A stretch of 64,000 bases of DNA, from contig CALZFC010000042.1 of assembly GCA_945643635.1 (NCBI GenBank), positions 377,501 to 441,500 on the forward strand, given 5' to 3'. The notes beneath the pieces were generated by a model. The model ran no database searches. It saw only the letters and a program-made list of their open reading frames with translations, and was not told the origin of the DNA. Below are positions 11,022-24,800 of the stretch, in pieces (position 1 is the stretch's first letter; each line of letters begins with the position of its first letter). The DNA comes from Allodiplogaster sudhausi (taxonomy: Eukaryota > Nematoda > Chromadorea > Rhabditida > Diplogasteridae). A program made the translations under genes and the position numbers.

Positions 11022-14000
11022 ATGAGTGCTCGGTTAGGGCTACTCGCTTGCTTCGTAGTTCTCATTGCCAAGAAGGAGGAAGTCTACGCCCGTCCATCTC
11101 AGAGTTGGAAATGGCTTCTTTCTTTCTTTCTTGCTCTTTTTAGCACCGTAGACTCAACCATCTTAAGTGCCTTTAAATGGCCGAGTTGGTGGAATGAGTT
11201 TTGTCATTTCTTAGGTGGCTTGCCATTGATGGGCCGGCCATCACCGTTGGACTCGAAAGATGGCGAGATTGGACCGTGGTCGGACGTTGGAGGTTCGACT
11301 TCTGTTTTTACTTTTTTAAAGCGATATTGTTAATCCCCTTAAGCCATGTTGTTTGTTTATGAGTCTGAACATTAAAAACAAGCAATTTTGATCGCAGGCC
11401 TCTTGTAACTATCCTTATTGTATGCATGAAGTGGTTTTGTTAATCCTCATGTTCCCTTGAGAGTTGACTGCTGCCGCTGATTCCTTGATTCCGTCGCTGG
11501 GCGCGCAGCCGACTCTTCAAGAATGTTCCACCGTCTGCGCCTCTCCCGTTCTCCAGACTCTCAACATGTTCTTTCGCCGGGGAAACAACTCGGAGATTAT
11601 GCACCTCGCATGCAAGTTAGCCACTTTTTACATTAAAAAAAAAGTATTCCTTGGAAATGTTACTTTTGTTTTTCTTCTTCTTACAATTGCCAAAAAAGTG
11701 TATAACTAACGCAGCTTCCATAGAAATAGAAAGTGGGTAATCAGACACATCGGTGGTTTTCACGACTGTTAATTGCTGATATGTTTTGGAGATTTTTGAA
11801 CTGGGTGGTTTTCACTGCTAGATTCTGCCTATTATTTGTACATTGTCTGAAAAGATATATATCGAAGCAGAACAAAAGTGAATATTAAGATTGGAATGAA
11901 AAGTTTGGCAGGGAATACATGGGCGCGGTGGATTGCATCGAGGGTCATCCCGAGTGTGGTCCCCACGACTTCTTCGACAAGATCACCAGCGGCCTGAAGT
12001 ACATGTGCATTGAGCAGCGAAATGGTGAGATATGGAGTACTTTAGTGTTGTTTTTACCACTTGTTAAGTTTCATATCCTTTTTAAATGTAGTTTTAGTTG
12101 TATAACTAATTTTGTGGGGGAAAATAGAAATGCCTTGGTTAGTCTATGAAATTGATTGGATTTGTTCAGCTTTCGAGTCCGTGATTGGCTGCGTGGACAG
12201 AGTTGCGTCCTATGTTCACACTGGTAAGTGTCTTTTATTTGTTTCTAATTTAATGTTTTATTTAAACAACTATTAAATGTAACAAGGCATTATTTCTACC
12301 TGGTATAAAAAAGTAAAGTAGTATTAAGTAATTCAAGGAATTGAAAAGTTAAAGAGTATTTAGTAATTCTAGTATTTGATTTGTATATTTCTCGTTTCCT
12401 CTTCTAGAATGCAACGCGGAGTGCCATCCAGAGTCCATCATGACTGGCCTCGCAGTCAAGGACCTCTTTGTCAAGGTCATACTGTTTTTTGCGATTATTC
12501 ACTTTGTTTTTACAGAATTTTTCTGAACGTTGGTATGGTTGTTTCATTTATTATTTTAATAATATCTCAATATCTTTCTAATTGGTAATTTTTAGGGATT
12601 CGACGCCGTCGACCGCATTCTCACTCCTCACATGGCAGAGATCGTCATGAGCGAAAGTTGCCGGTCAGAGAATGCATTGTTTTTGCCTTTGAATTTATTT
12701 ACAGAATAGTCTGTTTACTGCAACTTGTTACTTTACTACTAAGTGTACCTTATCTTTAATATCTTTCTTGAGAATCGGCCACTGCCTCCTCAAATGCTTC
12801 CGGACCAAGCTGAACGCGCGTTGTGACGGAAGCGCGGGCTCTCTGCTAGCGGTAAAACATTTTCTACCATATTTTTTAAGCAGTCTAAGGCACTAAACGA
12901 CTTTATGACATGAAAGTTCTATAACTAATTGAGCAGCATATAAATTAGTCAAATCTTATCGCTCATCTTACAATTAGAGTGAGTTTGCTAAATGGAATTT
13001 TTGAGAGCTATGTGGTTTTGTGTTTCAAAGATATCTTTTATTGGCCTTGACATTTTGCTCTGGGTTCGAACCAATTGGTGTAGATCTTACAATTAGAAAA
13101 AGTTATATCGGTAATTCGGGCTGTTATACTGTTTCTCTCTCACTCACTCTCACTCAGTCGCTCTCTTACTCTATCTCTCTCTCTATTTACGATCACTTTT
13201 AGCCCGTTGAATAAAAGGAAGAGTTTAAATGAATGTTGACCTCTCCAATAACTCTGTTATTTTTTTTTTGAATGCGAGACATGTTTTTTTTCAATGCTTT
13301 TAAAAATGCCATCTCTTTTGTCCAGGGATTCCCTTTAGTTGAATAGTAAAACAACTGTTTTTGTGTATCTATATACATTAATACCGGATAATAATAAAGA
13401 CTAGTCTATCAATTGATTTGTGAAAAGAATTTATTCAGTAATGTAAAAGAAAGAGTTAATAATAACAATTGTTTGCACAGGAAGCCATCGCCCGTCCACT
13501 CGTTGCAGACTCCGCGCTTGACACGACATTTGGTGGTCTCTTCCGCGCTCTCCTCCCTGCCCAGTGCTCCTTCGTCATCGATCCCAAGGTTCCTTCTCTC
13601 TCCTCTTTGCATCTCCTTCTGTTAGATCTCTTCTTAATCAATCGATATTTCAACTACTCTGCTTAATATCGATATGTAGGAGATTAGCGAACTTCGCATT
13701 GATCCCCAAATTGACCACGACCTCAAGCGACTCTACACATCCAAGAAGGTCTCATTATTTTTTATTTTGTTTTTATTTAGTGTTAAATGTTTTACTATTG
13801 TAATTTCAAAGATGACTAAATTATACCCTGCTGTTTTTTGCAGACCCCACCATCGCCAGAGCAGATCTTGGTCGAGTCAATTTTTAATCAACCAGAAGAG
13901 CCAGCCGTTCTTGATCCATTCCGTCAGACTCCGCCGAAGTGAGCGCGACTTTTTTAATCAAGTTATTTTAGCCTCAAAATAGAGTTTAAATTACGGAACA

Positions 14001-16116
14001 TTTTGTTTACTTTTTTATATATATGTTATATATCGTTTTTTTTTTCTAGACTGGCCAAAGGAGCGTCGCCAATTGACTCCCAATATGCTGCAAGCCACTC
14101 ATCTTTCCGTGAGGGGGAGGAAGGCTCGGGCGAATATTGGAGGTCGTTTTATCCGCCCCCCCCCCCCCCCCCCCCCCTCCCCCTCCTCTCCCCCCCTCAC
14201 TCCCTCTTCACACCCAACCTCTGCTTTTCGTCATTTCTAACTTACATAGTTTGTTCATCGAAGAAATACAACAATTGCTTCTTTCTTCAGTGCAAAGTCA
14301 GCAGCGGAAGCACGTAAACGGGAGCGTTTTCTGCGAGAAGAGGAGCGTAGAGAGTGGAGAAGGAGAATGGAGGAGGAGAAGAAAGAGTTCGATGGCGAAG
14401 CTTCTGGAGATTGCATGTTTTTTTTCTTCTTCTCAAATTACATAAACATTTTATTGCAACTTGCTCCTATATAAGTTTTAGTTAACCTTCTAAAAATGGA
14501 AAAAAAGATTGGCATTTGTTTACTTATCTCAATTTGAGATTTATTTTAAAAGAAATCTAATTTAGACTCTGAGGGCAGCGGAATTGCGAATCACACCATT
14601 GATGACATGACGAATTCGAATTCAACGCAGTCGCCAACCGATTCTTCACTTTTTGACAATTACGATGAGGAGACTTCATCAGAAGACTTCTCCACTGAGA
14701 ACGACGATGTAAAGCATAGGTTCATTCATTTCACCAGATTATTATTTTGTCATCACTAATTTTTCCCTCTTTTTAGGTACCATCGTGTTTATATGGTCAA
14801 AAAGTATTTTTAATAATAATTATATTATATTTAAAAAAAATCTCTTTAGCACGGTGCAAGGAAGTGGAGAGCCTGCGGTCGGCCATTTTCCTTCAACTAA
14901 AACTGCATTCAAGCGGCATTTGGGTGAGGATATTAGAACATTTTGACATTTTTACGACACAACGAGATTTTATAGGCATTTTCGTTTCGGTTTGGACGAA
15001 ACTATATTTTAATATAATCGAGGTGATTCCTTGATCCTTCAAAAAGAATAGTGGATTGCTCACATTACAATTCTCATTCCATCAATCAGTATTTGCAGAT
15101 GATGTCGAATTTCGCACGCATGACGAAGGGCCATTGCAGCTATCGCCGGAGGTTTTTTAAAATTATAATTTAGTGATTTTTTCTTTTGCTAGTAAGAAGG
15201 AAGTTGTTTACTTTTTTTACTTTTAAAAGACGGTGTCGGACCTGATGGGAGAAGCGACGTCCGCATCGACTGCTTCTGCGTGGACGGACGTGCCGACTAC
15301 GCCATTCGTCCCGCACAAGGATCTCCGTGTTCACTATGGTTCTGAAAATGCATTTATAAATTAAACTGTTAGTCGTAATATGTAATTTAAATTGCTCGTT
15401 TGAGTATACCAGCAAAATAAATGTATAAAAAAAGCTGTGATTCGTCATGATTTTTCTTTAGATGAAGTGTTAATATGTTTTTAATAGAATAAATTAGATA
15501 AGCTCTATATTCCATTCAACTGTTTTCGCCAGACGGTTCAAACGACGAATTGACGGTGCTGCGACTCCATCGCACGGGCGACAACGCGGATCTCTTCGTG
15601 TCCAGTCGAGTGGAGCCGAGCAAGCGCTACCAGGTCAACGTGCAAGTCGAGCCGGCTGATAAAGGTTTACGAGTTTTTATTTATGCATATTTAAAGTAAT
15701 GTTTAATGCAATTTATTTTATTTTGCTTTTATGCAGATGCTTGTCTTTGCTTTTTTAGACGCATTGGATTCAAGAAGTGTGCGTTGTTTTGCCCTAATTC
15801 TTACAAAAATTCGGAACAGTCCCTAGTTTAAACAGCTTTCTGTTGCCTCTCTTCTCTCTCACTCACTCTCTAACTACTTTAGCGGTCTCTCTCTCTCTCT
15901 CTCTCTCTCTGTCACTGTCACTGTCACTGTCTCTCTTTCTTCCAGTTTTTTTTATTTGCACGCACCTTTCACATTCTCACGAAATATTTTTTTCTCATTG
16001 TAGGCGAATTGGTGTGCGTGCTGCGGACTGACAAAGCACTGGCTGTCAATCGGATTCCGAAGCCGCGAATCGAAGGGAACGACGACGAGTTTGCTGCTCT
16101 TCTTGCTGACATGTAG
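11022..16116 (+). CDS. Chondroitin proteoglycan core protein-like (CPG4 family), copy 2
   Basis: Twenty-one exons: 11022-11103, 11215-11292, 11462-11615, 11912-12024, 12170-12223, 12408-12475, 12596-12663, 12773-12851, 13481-13588, 13680-13748, 13844-13938, 14050-14142, 14291-14412, 14566-14719, 14777-14803, 14850-14923, 15099-15151, 15230-15338, 15533-15664, 15759-15776, 16004-16116. They form one frame of 620 residues. A signal peptide (MSARLGLLACFVVLIA) is followed by the Cys-rich domain shared with copy 1. The C-terminal half is acidic, Ser/Thr-rich, with Ser-Gly sites in acidic context: EGEEGSGEYW, DGEASGDY, SEGSGIAN, QGSGEP. Such sites accept chondroitin chains in nematode CPG proteins, which act in the eggshell and in cytokinesis. 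The intron at 14413 must use a GC donor; the 18-bp exon at 15759 has an alternative acceptor at 15736. Confidence 0.8.
14155..14186 (+). repeat. Poly(C) tract within an intron of the proteoglycan-like gene
   Basis: About 23 consecutive C followed by CTCCCCCTCC, in the intron between 14142 and 14291. It is the longest mononucleotide C run in the window. Confidence 0.9.
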
Positions 16117-17231
16117 GCTTTTCTGCAAGTATTACGGTATTCCACGTTCCCTGCCGCCTTAGCCCAGATAGGAGCCTCTGTAATTAATGCAGCACGCCAC
16201 CATGAATTCGCCTGAAATATGTCATTATTTGAAAATAACTATCGCATTCCCTGCCGCTCTCTTCCTCTATCACCATATTTCTTCTCCCCTTCCGTCACTC
16301 TCTTTCTCCCTCTCTCTCTCTCACTCACTCACTCCATCACTATTTCTCTCTCTCTCTCACTCATTTATTCTCTATAATCTCAATTCCACTCTAGCTAAGC
16401 CGCATTCTTCTTACCTTTCCCCGGCATTGCAGTTGTCTACTCGTTCCTTCTCACTCGTGATCTGTTCAGCTATACTAAAGTATTATCACACTGTAAAATA
16501 GACTTGTGTATCTTCCTTCTGCTAACTTTCGCCAACGAATTGCAGCGTTTTATCATTTTCTTTAGCTTGTATCGCCGCCCATAACATAGACTTGCTTTGT
16601 GATATATCCATATTCAAGTGGGTAATGATAGTCTGACTTGTAGAATGTATTATATATTATATATATTATGTCTCTGATATGCTTGAATAGTCTGTACATG
16701 CTGTGCATAATTGAGTTCTGTTGATCTCAAATGACTAGTCTGAAGGCGGTGAATCAGAAGGCAAGAATAAATGAAAGGGCTAATCAAGTGTTCCAGGAAG
16801 CGCAGTGCCGTATCATGTTTCACGAAACGTGAAGAGGAAAGTGAGTCAGTATTAAGGTACGTGAGAAGAATCAAGGATCATTCCCATAGAAGGGGTGCAC
16901 TGGTAATTCACAGCAGTGGGGATAGAATCGTCGAGTACATGGATATAACGCGTTTTGGCGCTGTCGTGAGAATTCTCGGACATAGTGTCCTTATCTGGAT
17001 GCATACATTTGTCACTGATCAACACAGAATAGGGCCAAAGTCGAAGTGCAGCGTTCCCTCTTGAATCTCTAAAACGTCATGAATGTGTGGTGTGCATACG
17101 TGTTATCATTAAGGAAAAGAGAACAACATCCGGTTCTCGATTTCAAATTTGCTTTCTTTCTCTCTCTCACTCTCTCGCGCGCTCTCTCTCTCCCTCTCGC
17201 TCTCTCTCTCTCCCTCTCGCTCTCTCTCTCA

Positions 17232-17279
<48 letters not shown>

Positions 17280-17809
17280 CCTTTCCTTTCCAACTGCCAC
17301 TCTCATCTTCCCTTAGTGTCTCTGTCACTCTCTCATGTGCATTCGGAAGTCGTCACTTCCACTGTCCAAATAAGAAGTATGTTCAAGGCATTTCCGCCTT
17401 CTTTTCTTTATATTTTTCCGAACGAATTGTTTTTTTTATAAATACCTCTCAGTGTTAATTCCATCTTTTATTTTCTCTTTATTTCTCTCTCGTCACTATT
17501 CTCACCCCATTCATAAAATGATGATTCTGCTGCTCAGCCATCACCCAAGAGAGGAAGAGAAAAAGAGACCGACTGGAGGGCGGAAGAAGTTGCATTCCTG
17601 CTACGTAGTCCCTTATGATGTTGTTTTCTCTCTCTCTCTCTCTCTCTCTCTATCACTCTTGTTATCTTGCTCTACCTCTCCGTCTGCCTCTCTATCACTC
17701 TTATTATATTTCTCTTCATCTTGCTCTCTCTCCCTCTTCCTTCTCTTCCAGCTATCAGTCACTTTTTCTCCACCTTTCATCTGCTCTCTTTTTCTTATTG
17801 TCCCTTTCT

Positions 17810-17856
<47 letters not shown>

Positions 17857-20800
17857 CCCTCTCTCTACCATTCTCTCTCTCTCTCTCTCTTTCTCTTTCT
17901 CTCTCCTCTCTTTTCTCCCTCTCTCTCTCTCCCTCCCACCCTCTCTCTCTCTCTTTCTTTCTCCCCTCTCTCTACCATTCTCTCTCTCTTTCTCTCTCCC
18001 CTCTCTCTACCATTCTCTCTCTCTCTCTTTCTCTTTCTCTCTCCTCTCTTTTCTCCCTCTCTCTCTCTCTCTCTCTCTCTCCCTAAATGGCTACGTATGA
18101 ATGCCTTCGCCTCTCTTCTGGCATTACTTGTACGCGACTGTCACTGTCGCCAATTGCTCCTCTCTCACCCCTCACCTTTCCTCCTTCACGCTTCCCTATC
18201 GCTATGCTGGTGCTTGGGGTCACCCCCCCCCCTCTCCCCCTTCCCGCCACCTTTCGTCATCTTTCCTCAGCTCCATATGGTGGTTTGCCACTCTCTCTCT
18301 CTCTTTCTCTCTCTCTCTATCTATCTCTCTTTCTCTCCCTCTCTTTCTTCATTTGCCTAATTCTCTCTCTCTTCTGTCCGTCTTCCTTACTCTCACTCCC
18401 TTTCTCTCTCCTTTCTCTCTGCTGATCAGAAAGGCGAAAATCGACGGCTGCCCTCGTTTGGGCTCGTCCGCATACACATATGCGGGTCATAATGCTCTCG
18501 GCCCTTTTCTTCTTTTACTTGCCGACGCCATTTTACTTTCCTCTCACTCTCTCTCTTCCTCTTTTTCTCCTTCTCTCTCCGTCTCTCTCTCTATCTCTCT
18601 TTCTCTCTTTCTCCCTTTCTCCTTCTCTCCCTTCTCCTCTCTCTAATTCAAGACAGTTCCAAACTCGCAGCGGGTTCCTTCCCGTTCTTGAAAGTAGTCA
18701 ATGTTGATAATAGTGAAGAATGAATCTCCCTCTTTCTCTCACTTTCCATATTTCTCTCTTTTTCTTTTTTTTCCATCTCTCCATCCTTCTGTTTCTTTCT
18801 CTCTCTCTCTCGCTCTCGTTCTTTCTCTCTCTCTCGCTCTCTCCCTCTTCTCCGTCCTTCCCGTTGTTTCTCTTCTGCCATTGATCACGTGTCTGAGATA
18901 GAATTCGTTGCTTCCTTCTTCTCGCTCTGCATAGTGGCCGAGCGAAATCATTCTTGCTTTTTTTTAACCCTCACATTCTAGATCACGCTCCATCAACCGT
19001 CCGTGGCGCGAGACTTTTTCCTCTCTTTGCTGCGAGCTCTCCCTTTTAGTCCCTCTATCTCTTTTCCTCCCTCGACAATCCCTTTCACTTTCTGTATCAC
19101 TGTCTATGTCTCTCTCACTACCATACTCTATGCCACTCTTTCTAGCTCCTTCTCCCTCTCTCTCTTACTCTCTCTCTCTCTCTCTCACTCTCTCAGTCTC
19201 CCCTTCCTTCCAACAATTCTCTTCTCATTCTCTCCTCTTCGCTTATCTGGCCACTAGTCAGAATAGTGCGTTGCTATCGCCCGAAGCGATTTGGCCGATC
19301 GCATTCAACTCCTCCATTCTCTCTTCATTTCTTCCTCTTCTTCTTCTCCCCCTCCCCCTCTCTATTCTTCCCTTCATCTCTCTCTCGTTCTCTCTCTCTC
19401 TCTATCTCTCTCTCTCTTTCTTTTCCACTCCCTTTCTCTCTTTTTCTCCCTCTCTATTTCTCTATCTCTCTCCCCCTCTCTTCCCCTCTCCCCCAGTTAC
19501 CGTCCTCCTTCCCGGTTGGTTGGATTCGACCGCTAGTTGTACATTCCGTTCATTCCATTTGTGTTGTGCTCAATTTGCAAGCCTCTAAAGTTCTATCTAA
19601 TCAGACTGCGGTCCCATCGTTCAGTTCAATGCAATTCAATATGGTTGTATGCCAAAAAAGTTATTATTATAATTAAGATCTGTGAGAAGCAGCCACGTTA
19701 TTTACATCTGTATCCTTGTGTATATGTATATGTATGTATGTACATAAACTCATCTCACAAAGTATATTAGATTTGCCAGCTTCGTTTCATTTTCTGCGAC
19801 CACTAATTGTTGTTATTTCTTAAAATAGCCGTGTTCGTTAATTGTAAGATGATAGCGTGTGAACAAAAATAGAGAAGGATGTGCGTGTAAAGAGGAAATG
19901 ATTCTATCCTGTTTTGCTTCCTTTTCCGATCACCGGAAACTCGGCCGGTATCTGATGTCGACCGATTCGCCCTTGCCTCTTCTTCTTCTCAATGGATCTG
20001 ACTTCGTTCTGCGAGTTTGTCTCTTTTATCTTTCCTTTTTTAACACTTTTCCAGACGTTTTTGTTTTCCTTTTTTTATATGATTTCTATTTATCTCCTCC
20101 ATGTTCCACTCTTCCTCACTCTCCTTCATCTCATCTTTCTCTCCCACTATACATCTCGTTCGAAATCGCTCTTTCACCTGTTTCACTCTCTCTCTCTCTG
20201 TCTCTCTTTATCTCTCGCTTCTCTCTCCCCCTCTCTCTCTCTCGTTCCCATTGGGCAAACTCGGACCGACTTCAGCAACAATTCAATCACACCACAACTT
20301 TTCACGGCGAGGCCTCCTCAAAAGTGGGCGAACTAGCGTGACGCGTATGTAGCTGATGTTCTGATGGTTTTTAGAGGACTTCTTGTCTAGAGAGAGCTTT
20401 AAATCGCGGTCGGACGCCGAATTTTTCTATTATGAATTACTCATTGTCCGGGAGCATGTTTGACATTTTTAGTAAGTTATTTATACCCATTACCTTATCG
20501 CTACGAAGCCATTTGTTCGAGTTCAAATCGACAATTCTCCTAGCGCGAAAGCGAGCAGACTGTGGTGAGCAAAGAGAGATATGCTGGTTGGATGAGAGAG
20601 CGAGAGAGTTAAAGAGAGAGAAGAGCTTAAGTATGGCCGTCTGGACCCTCCCTGAGGGGTGCGCTCTCTCCGCCCGCTTCATGCTCTTCCTTCTCTCGCC
20701 GTCTGCGCGCTCTCTCTTTACTCTGTCTCTCTAATGTGTTCTCTGCTCCCGCTCATCGTCTGGCTTCTCTCGCTTGGCCACACTCTCTCCTTGCAGCCAG

Positions 20801-21042
20801 CCCATCGGCTGGTTGTGCAAGAGCTAGCAGAGCTGCCGCTCTCCTTCCCTTTCTCGCTCCGTCTCTCCGGCTGACCCTCACCCTATACCTCGCCCTTTCT
20901 CACTCTGTTTCTCTCAGTCTCTCTCTATATCTCTCGTTCTCTCTCTCCCTCTCTCTCTCTCCTTGCGCACGTAGCCCATGCCACAGACACACTTCACGGA
21001 CTGACTGCACTCTTTTCCACTTGCTCTCTCCCTCTCTCCTTC

Positions 21043-21088
<46 letters not shown>

Positions 21089-21825
21089 TCACAAAGACAC
21101 ACTTACCGAGAGAGCACACACACATTTCTACCTCCTCGCTCGCCCGCTCTGCCCGCCGGCTGCTTATTCTAGCCTCCAGCTTCCCTCCCTTTCCGATCTG
21201 CGCTCTCTCTCGTCAGCGATCCCCCGGAGGCAGCTTCTCCCTTCCCTTGCTGATGACGCTGGTATTCACGCGCCACGCGCACACCATTCTCACGTCATTC
21301 TTTTGCTGGCTATTTCTGGCCCTCTCTCTCTCTCTGTCTCTCCCTCTCCCATGCTCTCTCTCTCTCCTCTCTCCTCGTGCTTCATCCTATTCATGTCGCA
21401 ACCGTTGAATTAGACGTGTATACATGCATACGCATAGATTCTGTTGCAAACATGAAAGGAAGTCGCTCTCGCAGCCTCGCCGTCTCTTTATTCTCTTCTC
21501 TCTCGTTCATTTCGAAACAATAAAAAGCTTATCATTCACGAGGCGCGCTTATTTCATCATATCTTGTTATCATCTTGTGCCTTAGGCAGTTTCCTACGAT
21601 GTGACGCCCACTTGCAATTGGCTACATTTTCGCGCACTATATATGCACTTATATTGATGCTTTTCTTTTAGTGGCTATGCTGAAAGTTCGTTCTATTATC
21701 TTCCTTCCGAGAACATGCCTAGCTTTATTATTCTTTGATCCAAAAAGTTTTTTTTAAAGGTTTTTTTGGAGTTCAAAAATCACTTTTGAATTCGCGCGCT
21801 TTCCCTGATGCTTGTTTAATTTTAG
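16117..21825. repeat. 5.7 kb of polypyrimidine repeat, no gene seen
   Basis: Dominated by CT-rich sequence: about 16300-16375, 17155-17280, 17620-18090, 18290-18620, 18750-18850, 19130-19490, 20180-20245, 20890-20965 and 21040-21086. In 17855-18080 the phrase CTCTCTACCATTCTCTCTCT recurs three times, so there is higher-order tandem structure. Long plus-strand open frames here (up to 302 codons, almost all S and L) are translated microsatellite. The 16117-16800 part is probably 3' UTR and flank of the proteoglycan-like gene. The 20900-21825 part may hold promoter and 5' exons of the MLK gene, which I could not place. Confidence 0.75.
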
Positions 21826-24800
21826 CGCGGCCGTTCTTCAACGACCACAGAAGAGTCGCCTCTTCCGTCTCCGCCTCCGCCGCCTCTCCATCTGAACCGC
21901 AGCTGCGAGATTCTGTGCTGGGACGAGCCGGCGGCCAGCTTCTCCTCTTCCTCGGCCGCCGCGACTCCCAAGACGGCCGCCCAGCTGGACGCCGTCTTCC
22001 CGGCCGCCGCCGCCATGCACACTCCGAGCCATCAGCGAACGTTCGATTCTTTTTTGTTATTCTGATTTTAAGATTGTTTAGATGCAGTCATACATGATAT
22101 GTACATACATATCTGGTGTTGTCACATGATTATTTTGATGAATAAATACCAAGTAAATATTATTGTGATCATGCATACAAATTTACGCGACGAAGCCGTG
22201 GTTTTCGATTAATTTTTTTAATATAGAAATAGATCTTTCTCTGCAGCAGCAGCATGGGTGGCCGCGTCGAATATGTAAATCTGCTGCCAACGATTGCCCC
22301 GCCGCAGTCGCTCGCGCCCGCGCCGTCCACCGCTAATGGTTCGTATTTCTTTTTTTTATTTCGTCACTTTTATTTTCCTCTTTTAATGCTTCTTTTGTTG
22401 CTAATAAGCACTCTATTGACTGTTTATTTTTTTCATACGATTGATTATTGAGAGTTAATAAACGGAAAAAATGTCTCCTTTGCAGACTCGTCTCTACCGC
22501 CGTCTCGGCCAACTCGCCTCTCCTCCATCGACGAGCCTCTCCCCTTTCAGTCCTCCGATCTCGCGGCCGGCTCCACTGTCACCACTCCAACAGGTGCGTT
22601 CTTCCGTGCTTCTGACCTCAATCGCATAGGAAAAGCTGTCCCGGTCATAGCATTCTTCTTCTTCTTCTTTTCTTTTATCTCTCTTTATACATTCAAAATC
22701 CTCAGGCGAATTCGGATGATCACTGATCACTTGACACGTGGTATAGCTAACGAGTTTATTTTGCTGATTGTAGAGAGAGAGGGAGAGAGAGATGGAGAGA
22801 GAGAGACGGCGAGAGCAAAGAAGAAGCTCTTTCCCTTTCAGCGATTGCTGGAGTTCGCTTCCGTCCGGACGAGGACAATCTCTACGAGGTCGCCTACGAC
22901 TACCGGGCGAGTAACACCGACGAACTCGACGTCCGCAGGGGCTCCGTCGTGCGCCAGCTTTCCAAAACGTACGAGTTTAACACCCTGTATTTCACTTTGT
23001 TGGGTTTTTTTTTACTTTTTTGATAATGAGATGTCCGTTATCTTCGCTAAACTGTTATAGTTCACATTGTACACACTTGCAAAAGTATCTATCACTTTTA
23101 CACTCTTGCTTTGAAGCGCAGAGCCCGGCTGGGTTCGCGGTGAAGTGGATGGCAAGCTTGGCTATCTGCCTTCCAACTACGTCCGCTGCATCGGCCCGCA
23201 GCGACAGCAACAGTGCCATTCACATGAGATTTCGGTTCCTTGCTTTTTATATTGATTATTATTCTTTTTTTAATTAGACATTATTGTCCACTTGTTTATA
23301 TTCTGTTAGTTGAGTCTTTCTCCTTTTATGTATTTTTCATTTTATTTTCTTTTCACTTAGAAAATATTTTCTAGCTTTCTTAATAATAAAATAGGTTATA
23401 CTTGAGCGCGTGAGCGAAATTGGCGAAGGCATGTCCGCTAAGGTCTATACTGCGTGGTATAAACAAATGGTAAGTCTTTCTTCTCGCATTCGTTCTCTCA
23501 GTCCCACGTACTCTTTCAATTATCATTCCGTCTCTCTTTCTCCCTCTCACCCTCCCCCTCCCTCTTCCTCTCTTTCACTCTTTCACACTCTTACTGTATC
23601 TCCCCTTTTTCGCTTTCTCTTTTTCTCTCTCTCTCCCACTCCATTTCATGCGTGTCCCACATGTTAGAGTACGACTTCTTGAAGCATCTGCTGCAGACTT
23701 CGTGTGATCCCTTGAAAAAGTAGCTAGGAACTTCTTTTCTTACCATTAGTTTTTCCACGATTCCTATTGAAAGAATAGTTGTTATATGACATAAACTAAC
23801 TTTAGAAAGTCGCGTACAAGCAGCCAAAGATGACGTTGCGTGAGGGAAAGAGCAAGGACTTTAAGACAGTTCGTACAGGTGTGAACAGTTCTCGTGTCTT
23901 TATCAGTTGTCGTTATCATTATAGATTTTTATATCCGTAAGGACATATAAAATGCACTCTATGTCTTGCAGAAATCATCCGCGAAGCTGCCTACGTCACC
24001 AATCTCGGCCAGCACCGCAACATTGTCGGCCTACACGCGATTTGTCTGGAAGAGCCCAACTTTGGCCTCCTCCTCGAACTCTGCCAAGGCGAGCATCTTT
24101 CTTCTTACTAATTTAATAAAATTAATAAACTACAATTCATATTATTTCCGGCCCTGATATATTTTTGCTTACATTGGTAAATATAAAAAGGTTTTTCTTT
24201 TCGATATTACAGGAACACGGAAATCATCCGTAGTCTATTTGAATTTCCTGACTCTCACTTGTGTAAGGCAAAAGGCCGTGAATTAATAATTGAGTATCTA
24301 GCTCCTTTTAAGCTAACGAATAAGAAAATAGTGTTTAAGAGAAAAAAGAAGATTTAAAGAATGGACGAAGAAGTTCCTTGTTCGCCAGGCGGCAGCCTGA
24401 GTCACGTGTACAAGAAAGTGGAGCACGCGGCCGTCCCGAAGAGGATCCTCGTCGACTGGGCCGTGCAGATCGCTGAGGCCATGTGCGTCATCTGCGCCAA
24501 GAATCTCATTCATCGCGACCTCAAGATGGACAACGGTCGGTTCCCCCTCGTAATCTCTCTGTTTCTCTGTTGCTCTCTATCTCTCGTCTTTCTCTCTTCT
24601 TTCTCTCTCCATCACTCTCTCTATTTTGCTTTCTCTCTGTCGTTCTGTCTCCTTCTCTCCCCTTCTCTCTCTCTTTTTCCAAATTTATCTTTAACCTTTG
24701 AGATCTCGCTTCTTCAATATATGTAAATAATAGACCATCTTTTATCGAAACGAATGTTACTCTTTCTTGCAGTCCTGATCCTGGAGAGTGTCTGCTTCTG

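Noticed and set aside
15736..15831. Alternative acceptor at 15736 giving a Cys-rich alternative end for the proteoglycan-like gene
   Set aside because: The route through 15759-15776 to 16004 keeps a longer coding-like exon; the alternative may exist as a splice form but is not supported here.
16771..17064. 97-codon plus-strand frame
   Set aside because: No splice context or motif; lies in what is probably 3' flank of the proteoglycan-like gene.
17452..18646. Long plus-strand open frames (up to 302 codons) of Ser/Leu repeats
   Set aside because: They are translations of CT microsatellite; all three frames are open and there is no codon or motif signal.
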